NCBI GenBank assembly: GCA_021852245.1
Contig: JAJZNY010000372.1
Coordinates: forward strand, 1 to 6,221
Reading direction: 5' to 3'
DNA: 6,221 nucleotides
Source: Planctomycetota bacterium
GTDB taxonomy: Bacteria > Planctomycetota > Phycisphaerae > WQYP01
The position numbers and the translations under genes are program-made. Positions 1-6,221 of the stretch are shown here, one piece after another. The stretch's first letter is position 1. Each line of letters starts with the position of its first letter. A model generated the notes under the pieces. The model saw only the letters and a program-made list of their open reading frames with translations, was not told the DNA's origin and made no database searches.

Positions 1-64
1 TCAGAACAATTCGGCACCACGCCATCCACGTTTGCGTGGCTATTCAGGCATCCCCAAGGGGGGA

Positions 65-1312
65 TTAGACCGCGACGACCGTCTTCTTGCCGCCGGTAAC
101 CCCGGCGAGTTTGGCCAGTTCAGCGGCTTTGTCGGTGCGTTCCCAGGTAAATTCAGGCAGCTCGCGGCCGAAGTGGCCGTGGCGGGCCGTCGCCAGATAG
201 ATCGGTCGCAGCAGATCCAGTTGGCGGATGATATCGCGCGGGCGAAGGGCGAATATCTTTCGCACCAATTCCTCGATGAGCTGTTCGCTGACCACGGCCG
301 TGCCTTCGGTATCCACCAGAACGCTGACCGGATCGGCAACACCGATGGCATATCCAAGCTGGACTTCACAGGCGGTTGCCAAACCGGCCGCGACGATATT
401 TTTGGCCACATAGCGTGCCATATAGCTGGCCGAGCGATCCACTTTGGACGGGTCTTTGCCGGAAAAGGCGCCGCCGCCATGACAACCGCGGCCGCCGTAG
501 GTATCCACGATGATTTTTCTGCCCGTGAGACCGGAATCGCCGTGCGGGCCGCCGATGAGGAATTTACCCGTGGGATTGATGTGGAAGATGATCTGGTCGT
601 TCCAGAGTTCGGGGCACTGCGCCATGATGACCGGATGTATGATTTTATCAATAATTTCGCGGCGGGCACCGTCGGAAAATGAATCGGTTCTGGCATCGAC
701 CACCTCTGCGGTGTGCTGCGTGGAAAGCACGACGGTATGAATCCGTGACGGACGATCATCGTGATATTCCACCGTCACCTGGCTTTTGGCATCGGGGCGC
801 AGCCAGGGGAGTTTTTTGTGCTGCCGCAGTTCCGCCTGCCGTTCGACGAGCCGATGGCTGAGATAGATCGGCAGCGGCATGAGGGTGGTGGTTTCGTTGC
901 AGGCAAAGCCGAACATGATCCCCTGATCGCCGGCCCCCTGCTCGTGCGATTCGGAATGATTCACCCCACGGGCGATATCCATCGATTGGCCATGAAGTGC
1001 CCGCACCACGGCACAGGAACGGTAATCAAAGCCGGTTTCCGGATCGTCATAACCGATGTCGGCAATCGTCCGGCGAGCCGTCTCTTCGGCATTGTTCAGG
1101 GCTTTGATACCGGCATCGTTGTGAACGGTCACTTCGCCGGCAATGACCACCAGCCCGGTCGTCACCAGCGTTTCGCAGGCGACGCGGGCCGTGGGATCGG
1201 CTCGCAGGAGAGAATCGAGAATCGCATCTGAAATCTGATCGGACACTTTGTCCGGATGGCCCATGCTGACCGATTCACTGGTGAAAAGATGTTTGGTTCT
1301 TCCGTTTGGCAT
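65..1312 (-). CDS. metK: S-adenosylmethionine synthetase (methionine adenosyltransferase)
   Basis: Cytoplasmic enzyme that joins methionine and ATP to give S-adenosylmethionine, phosphate and pyrophosphate, feeding methylation and the methyl cycle. The 415-residue product aligns by eye with E. coli MetK (384 aa) from end to end. It shows GHPDK at residues 18-22 (ATP/Mg site near the N-terminus), [12 protein letters not shown] at 126-137 (first family signature), RPDAKSQVT at 172-180, [20 protein letters not shown] at 246-265, the glycine-rich GGGAFSGKD at 279-287 (second signature), KVDRSA at 290-295 and GHFGRE near 379-384. A short tail (about residues 404-415, ending KKTVVAV) extends past the E. 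coli end. The start at 1312 gives [22 protein letters not shown], the usual family N-terminus, and has an AGGGAG Shine-Dalgarno 10 nt upstream. The frame stays open to an ATG at 1438, but those 42 extra residues are hydrophobic and unlike MetK. The stop is TAA at 67-65. No key residue appears missing. The gene is divergent from the large membrane-protein gene. Identification is secure. Confidence 0.98.
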   Translation of the reverse strand: MPNGRTKHLFTSESVSMGHPDKVSDQISDAILDSLLRADPTARVACETLVTTGLVVIAGEVTVHNDAGIKALNNAEETARRTIADIGYDDPETGFDYRSCAVVRALHGQSMDIARGVNHSESHEQGAGDQGIMFGFACNETTTLMPLPIYLSHRLVERQAELRQHKKLPWLRPDAKSQVTVEYHDDRPSRIHTVVLSTQHTAEVVDARTDSFSDGARREIIDKIIHPVIMAQCPELWNDQIIFHINPTGKFLIGGPHGDSGLTGRKIIVDTYGGRGCHGGGAFSGKDPSKVDRSASYMARYVAKNIVAAGLATACEVQLGYAIGVADPVSVLVDTEGTAVVSEQLIEELVRKIFALRPRDIIRQLDLLRPIYLATARHGHFGRELPEFTWERTDKAAELAKLAGVTGGKKTVVAV

Positions 1313-1420
1313 TTTATGCAGACTCCCTGAAATATTTTCCGGTTTCACCCCGAGCACGGTAGCTGCCGCTCCCCATACCCGCAAACTCAAAAGGATAACC
1401 GTAATGGCCCCGAGCGGCAA
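1313..1420 (-). promoter_or_regulatory. Possible structured 5' leader of metK (candidate regulatory RNA)
   Basis: Read on the minus strand, TGCCGCTC (1419-1412) and GAGCGGCA (1371-1364) form a perfect 8-bp stem enclosing 40 nt. Inside it, CCAT (1407-1404) can pair with ATGG (1376-1373). The loop sequence TACGGT (1403-1398) can pair with ACCGTG (1360-1355), which starts 3 nt past the stem, giving an H-type pseudoknot. Closer to the start codon, CTC (1354-1352) plus TGAAA (1347-1343) can pair with TTTCA (1332-1328) plus GAG (1325-1323), partly covering the Shine-Dalgarno. The octamer GCTCGGGG occurs twice, at 1415-1408 and 1355-1348. I could not match this to the consensus sequences I remember for SAM-I, SAM-II, SAM/SAH or SAH riboswitches. 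Regulation of metK by its product through a leader RNA is known in other bacteria; applying it here is inference. The pairings could be chance in GC-rich DNA. Confidence 0.3.
1323..1328 (-). promoter_or_regulatory. Shine-Dalgarno sequence of metK
   Basis: The minus strand reads AGGGAG here, 10 nt before the ATG at 1312-1310. It supports the internal start over the in-frame ATG at 1438, which has no purine-rich sequence in front of it. The GAG of this site can pair with an upstream CTC (1354-1352) in the leader hairpin described separately. Confidence 0.7.
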
Positions 1421-1501
1421 AACTTTCCAACTATTCATGTATGCGAAATAATCGGTATGTGTTGACGGAAATCCGATGGGTCTTAGACGTCCACTTCCGC
1501 T

Positions 1502-1523
1502 CGCGGCAACAACCGCTGCCGCG
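1502..1523. repeat. Inverted repeat in the divergent intergenic region
   Basis: CGCGGCA (1502-1508) and TGCCGCG (1517-1523) form perfect 7-bp arms around an 8-nt spacer. The element lies between the divergently read metK and large membrane-protein genes, about 60 bp before the chosen start of the latter and just upstream of a TATACT hexamer. It could be an operator for a dimeric regulator, an RNA hairpin in the metK leader if transcription starts further upstream, or chance. No T-run follows on either strand, so a terminator is unlikely. Confidence 0.4.
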
Positions 1524-1529
1524 GCGCGT

Positions 1530-1535
1530 TATACT
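1530..1535 (+). promoter_or_regulatory. Possible -10 hexamer for the large membrane-protein gene
   Basis: TATACT matches the sigma-70 -10 consensus at five of six bases and would give a 5' leader of about 40 nt before the ATG at 1584. No convincing -35 hexamer sits 16-18 bp upstream (the bases there read CAACAA). An alternative is TTGACG at 1462-1467 with TAGACG at 1484-1489, a good -35 but a poor -10. If TATACT is used, translation from the earlier in-frame ATG at 1476 is impossible, which agrees with the start at 1584. Confidence 0.22.
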
Positions 1536-1583
1536 CATGGCGAGCGTTACGTGGTGGGAAACGCATTTGCGGGGCCAGTTGTC

Positions 1584-4500
1584 ATGGCAAGCATCAATCC
1601 TTCAGATTTTTCCTTCGCTTCTCCGCCGGGGCAGGATTTTGCATCCGTCGCGTCCAAACTTGAACAGGTTGGGACGCAATACCGAGTGGCAATGGTGGCG
1701 GGCGGCTTGGGGAAGGTGGTCGCCTTCAGCATCCCGATCGTGGTTCTGATTATTCTTCTCGCCGGTCTGTTTCCATTGCCGGCCATCGTTCTCTGGGCGA
1801 TGATTCTGCTGATTCCGCTGACGGTGGTGTGGGCCTACTGGCGCTGGCTGCACCCGGCGATTTTCATGCGTCCCGGCTATGGCCAGATCGCCCGATGGGT
1901 CGAGGCGGAAAACGCTCGCCTCGCCAGCTCTGACGCCACGCCATCAGCGCCGCTGGAAAATAAACTCATCAATGCCGTGCTCCTCGCAGATGAACTTGCC
2001 GAAACCGGCCGCAAGCCGGCACCGGGAGATATCAGGCCGGTATTGATCCCACGCATCATCCGCGAGATCGCCGCCGATCTGAACGGGGAAGACCTCGGGC
2101 GTTATGTGCCGTGGAAGCGGCAGGGGCGGTCGTGGCTCTGGGCAGCTGGCAGTCTGATGTTCGCGATCATCATCATCGGCGGGTTTCATCAGCAACTGGC
2201 CCGTGGACTGACCGTCCTTTCAGCACCGGGGCGATTTGTTCCGCGGCAGGGGATCGCAGAGATATTAAATGTCGCACCGGGCAACGCCACACTGCTCGCC
2301 GGAGAGCCGGTCGATTTCACCGTCCGCGTGAAATCGCCGCATCAGGAACTTGTTCCGACCTATCTCGACATTCATTACGCCGACGGCCGCCGACAGCGGC
2401 TCAGCATGCATGTTTTCGGCCGCAATAATGCCAATTACGCCTACCAGCTCTCTTCTGCGGCACAGGGATTTGCGTATGTGATCAGCTCCGGCGGCACGCA
2501 GAGCCGGCGGTACCGTGTCACCGTCCTGCCGAAGATCACGCTCGCATCGCTCAATGCGCTGGTTCAGGCACCCCGTTACACCATGCCCACCGCCGCCGTC
2601 CAAAAAGTCGCGGTGTTGGGCGGCAAGCTGGCGCTGCCGACGTCTGTTTCGGTACCCGAAGGGAGCCGCGTCGCGTGGCATCTGACGCTCAGTAACCCGC
2701 TCGCGAATGACACTCTCGCCATGCAGGTATCCAGCACCCACACCATTTCGCTCCACTCCGCCGACGGCCTCCATTTTCACACACGTCCCATCCCGATCAT
2801 CAAATCACTTCGCTATCGATTTCTGGTCAGCGATGGTTCCGGTAATGTGCTGCAAACGTTTCCGGATGGTGGGTCCAATCATTTTCATCTCGTCTGCACG
2901 CCCGATCAACCGCCCAGCGTGCATGTCCTGCTGCCGCATCAGAACGTCACCGTTCCGCCCGGCAGCCGCCTGCCGCTCAAGGTTGAGGCGACAGACGATT
3001 ACGGCGTCACCGCCGTTACGCTGCAGCTTGCCCGACCGGCTCATCCATTTCATACCATCCGTCGCTGGCCCATCGGTGCGGCAGAAAACGGGCGGCCGGC
3101 CACCCATGTGGTGATACCGCTGCTGCTTTCCCTGCCGGTGAAAAAATATGCCGCCGGCAGCACGCTCCGTTACCGATTCACCGCCACCGATAACCGCAGC
3201 ATCACGGATGTTGATCCGCCGCTGGGGCCGCAGACCACCGACGGCCGCATTTTCAAAATCATGATCGTGCAGCAGGCGGCGGCGTCCCCACGGAAGATTC
3301 ACGCCTGGCGGCAACTGATTCGCATCATTGAAGCAATGATCAATCACCAGCAGACGCTGATCGTCCGGGCGAACACCATGTTCACCGACCGCCAACTGGC
3401 GCAGATTACGGGCGAGGCAACTCAGATATCAGCCGGGCAGGGGGCCCTGCGCAGCAGCATGCTGCATACGATTCATACATTTCCATTTATACGTTCCATG
3501 CGGACAATCCAGGCCGGGCTTGGAATTCTCGCCTCCGGCGATGCGTCGCTGGCCGTCACACGGGCCGAGGAACTTTCCCGTGTCGCTTCACCGCCGGCCG
3601 CGGTTCCGCTGGAACATACGCTCCACACCCACCAGCTCAATATTCTCGACGCGCTGCGGGCATTTCTGCATCTGGCCAAGGCGAAGCTCTCCGATGTCAA
3701 GTCGCGGATTTCGCATCAGGGAAGCAACTTTCAGGATCAGGGGCGGCAGCAGTGGAAACAACTTGCGCTGGAACTCAAGAAGTTTGAAAAACAGCAGCGC
3801 GATGTCATCAGCACCTCCATGCGGCTGGCGCAGAAGCCGATCAGCCAGTACGACGCCAAGGATAAATCGGAATTGCTTCATGCCCAGGCATTGGCGGATA
3901 AATGGTCCAAGTTTCTCAATCAGAAGCTCGTCAACATGAGCAATCTGACCGAGCAGGATCAGGCGAACGCCGCGCTGAAGGACGATCTGGCGGAGATGAA
4001 TGTCCAACTGGCCATGGAAAAAGATGCGTTGCAGATCAAGGCCATCAAAATCGCCACGCCGCTGGAACAGGAAGGCCTGGAGGACGCCAAAAAACTGACC
4101 TCCAATATCGAGCAATGGCTGATGCAGAAGCCGGACACCATGAAATGGGAAATGGAAGAGCCGGTGGCTCAAAATGATGTTCCCGATCCGCCTCTGCCAT
4201 CGGAACTTCACGACATGATCGGTAAACTGCTGGAACACGAAGAAGACATGACCAGCGACATGGAAAGCCTCGGAAGTAAATGGAACGATTCGATCAACAA
4301 AGGCAATGGATGGGCCGCCATGGATGGGCCGATCAGCGATATGAGCGCGCAAGGTGTCACCGGCAACGAGATGCCGAAGAATGATGAAATTCAGGGGCGG
4401 AGCGGTTCCGGGCGCGAAGGCCGGGCGAGCGGGGAGATGGTCGGTGCCACCGCCACCAATAAGGGAGGCCGTCGCACGCCCACCCGCCTGACGCATGACG

Positions 4501-4994
4501 CCTTTGCCTCGGGCAAAATCCAAGATTCATCAAAACAACCTCCCGGCGGGGCGACGGGAGGCGGGAAAAAAGCGGGCTACAGCGGCGAGGGGCTTGAAGG
4601 GCCCGCACCCATCGGCATGCAGAAAAACCTTAAACGCCTTGCGGGCGCCCAGGCACAACTGCTCAATCAGACCGAACGCCTCCGCCTGGAACTCCACGCG
4701 GATAATTTTCACAATTTCAAACTCATCGAGGCTGCAGTTCTCATGCAGGATGCTAAAAAAGCCCTTAACGCCTTCCAGTATCACACGGCTCTTATCTATC
4801 AGAAAATGGCGGTGCACGATCTGGCGACCGCGAAGCTGCTTGCCGGCGCTGCCGCCCATGTCGCCGTTGATAATACCGGGCCGATTCGAAAGAAACTTCA
4901 TCACCTGTCCGATTCCGCCTCCGGGCCGCTTCCCAAGGGATACCGCAATCCGATCAAGGCTTATTTTGCCCGGCTCTCGCAAACGGGCGGATAA
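1584..4994 (+). CDS. Large membrane-anchored DUF4175-like protein of unknown function
   Basis: The product is 1136 aa from the chosen start. Hydrophobic helices lie at about residues 43-62, 66-88 and 185-201. The loop between the second and third is rich in Arg/Lys, suggesting it is cytoplasmic and the remaining 900+ residues are outside. Residues about 225-560 look strand-rich and Ig-like, including CTPDQPPSVHVLLP at 438-451, ATDDYGVTAVTLQLA at 469-483 and YRFTATDNRS at 530-539. Residues about 570-850 are helical, with a probable coiled coil from about 720. A Gly/Ser-rich linker follows (about 930-1010) with GRSGSGREGRASGE at 938-951, then a helical domain ending LPKGYRNPIKAYFARLSQ (1116-1133). 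Only one Cys (C438) is present. This architecture matches large DUF4175-type proteins of planctomycetes, often found near MoxR, DUF58 and von Willebrand-type genes; here none is adjacent. The frame opens at an ATG at 1476, but those 36 residues ([19 protein letters not shown]...) look like intergenic translation. MASINPSDF at 1584 is preferred, although its Shine-Dalgarno (GCGGGG, 1569-1574) is weak. Family assignment is from memory of motifs. The biochemical function is unknown. Confidence 0.88.
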   Translation: MASINPSDFSFASPPGQDFASVASKLEQVGTQYRVAMVAGGLGKVVAFSIPIVVLIILLAGLFPLPAIVLWAMILLIPLTVVWAYWRWLHPAIFMRPGYGQIARWVEAENARLASSDATPSAPLENKLINAVLLADELAETGRKPAPGDIRPVLIPRIIREIAADLNGEDLGRYVPWKRQGRSWLWAAGSLMFAIIIIGGFHQQLARGLTVLSAPGRFVPRQGIAEILNVAPGNATLLAGEPVDFTVRVKSPHQELVPTYLDIHYADGRRQRLSMHVFGRNNANYAYQLSSAAQGFAYVISSGGTQSRRYRVTVLPKITLASLNALVQAPRYTMPTAAVQKVAVLGGKLALPTSVSVPEGSRVAWHLTLSNPLANDTLAMQVSSTHTISLHSADGLHFHTRPIPIIKSLRYRFLVSDGSGNVLQTFPDGGSNHFHLVCTPDQPPSVHVLLPHQNVTVPPGSRLPLKVEATDDYGVTAVTLQLARPAHPFHTIRRWPIGAAENGRPATHVVIPLLLSLPVKKYAAGSTLRYRFTATDNRSITDVDPPLGPQTTDGRIFKIMIVQQAAASPRKIHAWRQLIRIIEAMINHQQTLIVRANTMFTDRQLAQITGEATQISAGQGALRSSMLHTIHTFPFIRSMRTIQAGLGILASGDASLAVTRAEELSRVASPPAAVPLEHTLHTHQLNILDALRAFLHLAKAKLSDVKSRISHQGSNFQDQGRQQWKQLALELKKFEKQQRDVISTSMRLAQKPISQYDAKDKSELLHAQALADKWSKFLNQKLVNMSNLTEQDQANAALKDDLAEMNVQLAMEKDALQIKAIKIATPLEQEGLEDAKKLTSNIEQWLMQKPDTMKWEMEEPVAQNDVPDPPLPSELHDMIGKLLEHEEDMTSDMESLGSKWNDSINKGNGWAAMDGPISDMSAQGVTGNEMPKNDEIQGRSGSGREGRASGEMVGATATNKGGRRTPTRLTHDAFASGKIQDSSKQPPGGATGGGKKAGYSGEGLEGPAPIGMQKNLKRLAGAQAQLLNQTERLRLELHADNFHNFKLIEAAVLMQDAKKALNAFQYHTALIYQKMAVHDLATAKLLAGAAAHVAVDNTGPIRKKLHHLSDSASGPLPKGYRNPIKAYFARLSQTGG
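4539..4561. repeat. Intragenic GC-rich inverted repeat within the Gly-rich linker
   Basis: CCTCCCG (4539-4545) and CGGGAGG (4555-4561) are perfect 7-bp arms around a 9-nt loop. They lie within codons for the PPGGATGGG linker of the large protein. On the minus strand the hairpin is followed by TTGTTTTGAT, so in antisense orientation it resembles an intrinsic terminator. The simplest explanation is the Gly/Pro codon composition of the linker. A role in slowing translation between domains or stopping antisense transcription is only possible. Confidence 0.4.
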
Positions 4995-4996
4995 CA

Positions 4997-5023
4997 GGCC
5001 GTGATGCTTTTGCATTGCCGGCT
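4997..5023 (+). terminator. Hairpin after the large gene, possible weak terminator
   Basis: Two bases after the TAA at 4992-4994, GGCCGTGATGC (4997-5007) can pair with GCATTGC, a bulged C at 5019, then GGCT (up to 5023), around a TTTT loop. This makes about 11 bp with three G-U pairs. The plus-strand sequence after it is A-rich, not T-rich, so it lacks the U-tract of a classical intrinsic terminator. It may instead protect an mRNA 3' end or do nothing. If it does not terminate, the large gene and xylB would be co-transcribed. Confidence 0.28.
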
Positions 5024-5040
5024 GAAATAAGCTAAATAAT
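5010..5040 (+). promoter_or_regulatory. Possible weak promoter of xylB
   Basis: TTGCAT (5010-5015) and AATAAT (5035-5040) resemble -35 and -10 hexamers, four of six and five of six matches, with a longer than ideal 19-bp spacer. The whole segment is clearly more AT-rich than the flanking coding DNA. It overlaps the hairpin that follows the large gene. The evidence is hexamer resemblance only. Confidence 0.22.
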
Positions 5041-5054
5041 CATGGGTGCACTCT

Positions 5055-5060
5055 GAAAGG
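5055..5060 (+). promoter_or_regulatory. Shine-Dalgarno sequence of xylB
   Basis: GAAAGG lies 8 nt before the ATG at 5069. It decides between three nearby ATGs: 5064 (frame ATG-TCA-TGA, only 3 nt away), 5069 (xylB, best spacing) and 5078 (in frame with xylB but 17 nt away). Confidence 0.65.
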
Positions 5061-5068
5061 GTTATGTC

Positions 5069-6221
5069 ATGACACTTATGCTCGGTTTGGATATCGGTAC
5101 ATCAGCCACCAAGGCGTTGCTGCTTTCGGCGGATGGTGACATCTGGGCGGCGGAGTCGCCGCACGATCTGCTCTGCCCCAGGCCGGGATGGGCGGAGCAG
5201 GACCCGACCCAGTGGTGGCACGCGTCGCTGGCGGCCATGAAAAAAGTATTACGCATCGCGCGGCGCAGGGCTTCGGATATCACCGCCATCGGTCTCTCCG
5301 GCCAGATGCACGGCAGCGTGTTTCTGGGCGATTCCCCCCGTCCGCTGCGCCCCGCCATTCTCTGGAATGATCAGCGCACCGGCGAGCAATGCCGCCGGAT
5401 TGAACAGACCGTCGGTGGCCGCGAGGCCCTCGTGGCGCTGGTCTCCAATCCCGCGCTGACCGGCTTTACCGCACCCAAAATCCTCTGGATGATGGAGCAC
5501 GAAGCCAAACGCTATGCCAAAGTTCGGCATATCCTGCTGCCCAAAGATTACATTCGCTTTTGCCTTACCGGGCAGTATGTCACCGATGTGGCCGATGCCT
5601 CCGGAACGCTGCTCCTTGATGTCAAAGCCCGCGGGTGGTGCAGCGATCTTATTTCCCGCCTGGGGATCGATGGAAGTCTGCTGCCTGCCGTCATGGAGTC
5701 AACCGATATCAGCGGGGGTGTGTCGGCACCCGTCGCGGCGCTTACCGGTCTGCGAGCCGATACGCCCGTCGTGGCCGGAGCCGGAGATCAGGCTGCGGGG
5801 GCCGTCGGTGCCGGCGTGGTGTCGCCGGGCATTCTCTCAGCCACGATCGGCACCAGCGGTGTCATCTTTGCCGCATCGGATAAACCACTGACCGATCCGC
5901 ACGGCCGCATTCACACCATGTGCCACGCCATTAAAAATACATGGTGTCTCTTCGGCTGCATGCTCAGCGCGGGAGGATCCTATCAGTGGATGCGTCGAAT
6001 GCTGGAATCCGCCCTTCCCCGGGCAGCCAAAATATCCTATGACCGCCTCAATGCGATGGCGGCATCGGTTCCGCCGGGGGCGGAAAACCTGCTGTTTCTT
6101 CCCTACCTCACCGGTGAACGCTGCCCGCATGCCGATCCGCATGCCCGCGGCTGCTTTATCGGCCTCACGCCGTCGCACCGGGCCGCCCACATGGTTCGGG
6201 CCGTCATGGAAGGGGTCACCA
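5069..6221 (+). CDS. xylB: Xylulokinase, FGGY family (3' end beyond the window)
   Basis: Cytoplasmic ATP-dependent kinase that converts D-xylulose to xylulose 5-phosphate, the entry step of xylose carbon into the pentose phosphate pathway. The window shows 384 codons; E. coli XylB has 484, so about 100 residues are cut off by the window edge. Family motifs are GLDIGTSATK at residues 6-15 (nucleotide phosphate loop with Asp8), GWAEQDPTQWW at 40-50, GLSGQMHG at 75-82 (sugar-site Met-His), ILWNDQR at 97-103, LPKDY at 157-161, GAGDQAAGAVG at 237-247 with Asp240 at the catalytic-base position (E. coli Asp233), TIGTSGV at 259-265 opening the second FGGY domain, and LPYLTGERCPHADPHARG at 344-361. 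QMHG with PYLTGER.PH favours xylulokinase over glycerol, gluconate or ribulose kinases. The gene starts 74 bp after the large membrane-protein gene on the same strand. A xylose isomerase or sugar transporter often lies nearby in other genomes, but none is in view. No damage is seen in the visible part. Confidence 0.95.
   Translation, partial: MTLMLGLDIGTSATKALLLSADGDIWAAESPHDLLCPRPGWAEQDPTQWWHASLAAMKKVLRIARRRASDITAIGLSGQMHGSVFLGDSPRPLRPAILWNDQRTGEQCRRIEQTVGGREALVALVSNPALTGFTAPKILWMMEHEAKRYAKVRHILLPKDYIRFCLTGQYVTDVADASGTLLLDVKARGWCSDLISRLGIDGSLLPAVMESTDISGGVSAPVAALTGLRADTPVVAGAGDQAAGAVGAGVVSPGILSATIGTSGVIFAASDKPLTDPHGRIHTMCHAIKNTWCLFGCMLSAGGSYQWMRRMLESALPRAAKISYDRLNAMAASVPPGAENLLFLPYLTGERCPHADPHARGCFIGLTPSHRAAHMVRAVMEGVT

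Noticed and set aside
1..64. Possible metK terminator or start of a next gene downstream of metK.
   Set aside because: Only a 5-bp hairpin (CCACG 26-30 with CGTGG 35-39) and a CCCC-AA-GGGG palindrome (52-61) are present, with no T-run on the minus strand. The short frame open to the left edge is too short to judge.
32..682. Plus-strand 216-codon open frame opposite metK.
   Set aside because: It is fully antisense to a certain metK gene, and its translation has no recognisable motif. GC-rich codon bias commonly produces such shadows.
1313..1438. In-frame N-terminal extension of MetK from the ATG at 1438, with a hydrophobic stretch resembling a membrane helix.
   Set aside because: MetK is cytoplasmic and the family N-terminus begins near [10 protein letters not shown]. 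The upstream ATG lacks a Shine-Dalgarno while the one at 1312 has AGGGAG. The open frame is probably chance.
1476..1583. In-frame extension of the large membrane protein from the ATG at 1476.
   Set aside because: The 36 residues are Arg/Ala-rich with no family resemblance, the segment includes the intergenic inverted repeat and the TATACT hexamer, and MASINPSDF at 1584 is a more natural N-terminus. The case is not closed because the Shine-Dalgarno at 1584 is weak.
1313..1583. Known SAM-I, SAM-II, SAM/SAH or SAH riboswitch, or cobalamin riboswitch, upstream of metK.
   Set aside because: None of the conserved core sequences I remember for these classes is present on the minus strand. GGTGAAACC at 1349-1341 is only superficially like a cobalamin riboswitch segment.
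3588..4523. Minus-strand 311-codon open frame opposite the large membrane-protein gene.
   Set aside because: The sense strand encodes a coherent membrane, Ig-like and coiled-coil protein throughout. The antisense product has no domain I recognise and no convincing start signal.
1..6221. Mobile element, CRISPR array, toxin-antitoxin or defence island.
   Set aside because: There are no transposase, integrase, repeat-spacer or small toxin genes. The three genes fill the window and look like ordinary chromosomal content.

Overview
The window holds three genes from a bacterial chromosome of moderately high GC, roughly 55-60% by eye. A complete S-adenosylmethionine synthetase gene (metK) lies on the minus strand at 65-1312. 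A very large membrane-anchored protein of the DUF4175-like type (1136 aa) lies on the plus strand at 1584-4994. A xylulokinase gene (xylB) lies on the plus strand from 5069 and runs off the window's right edge. The large protein is the best taxonomic clue. Its N-terminal membrane helices, Ig-like strand-rich region with a TDDYG motif, long coiled coil, GRSG/SGE-type linker and YR..I..YF..L tail resemble proteins I know mainly from Planctomycetota (Planctomycetia and Phycisphaerae). MetK and XylB fit that assignment but do not prove it. No mobile element, CRISPR array, tRNA or rRNA is visible.

Layout. Positions 1-64 are the stretch downstream of metK and hold no gene or terminator that I can defend. 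Next comes metK, reading leftward. Positions 1313-1583 (271 bp) form a divergent intergenic region shared by metK and the large gene. It holds a Shine-Dalgarno sequence for metK and a metK leader that can fold on the minus strand into an 8-bp stem, a possible pseudoknot and an SD-proximal hairpin. It also holds a 7-bp inverted repeat and weak promoter-like hexamers facing the large gene. A 74-bp gap separates the large gene from xylB. This gap contains a hairpin, a weak promoter-like sequence and a good SD for xylB.

Function. MetK makes SAM from methionine and ATP. XylB phosphorylates D-xylulose for entry into the pentose phosphate pathway. The large protein probably spans the inner membrane and exposes more than 900 residues outside the cytoplasm; its biochemical role is unknown. 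The three genes show no obvious shared pathway, and each probably has its own control, although the large gene and xylB could be co-transcribed. Most of the window is ordinary. The parts most worth a second look are the structured metK leader, a candidate SAM-responsive or otherwise regulatory RNA, and the large DUF4175-like protein sitting alone beside metK instead of among MoxR/DUF58/von Willebrand-type genes.
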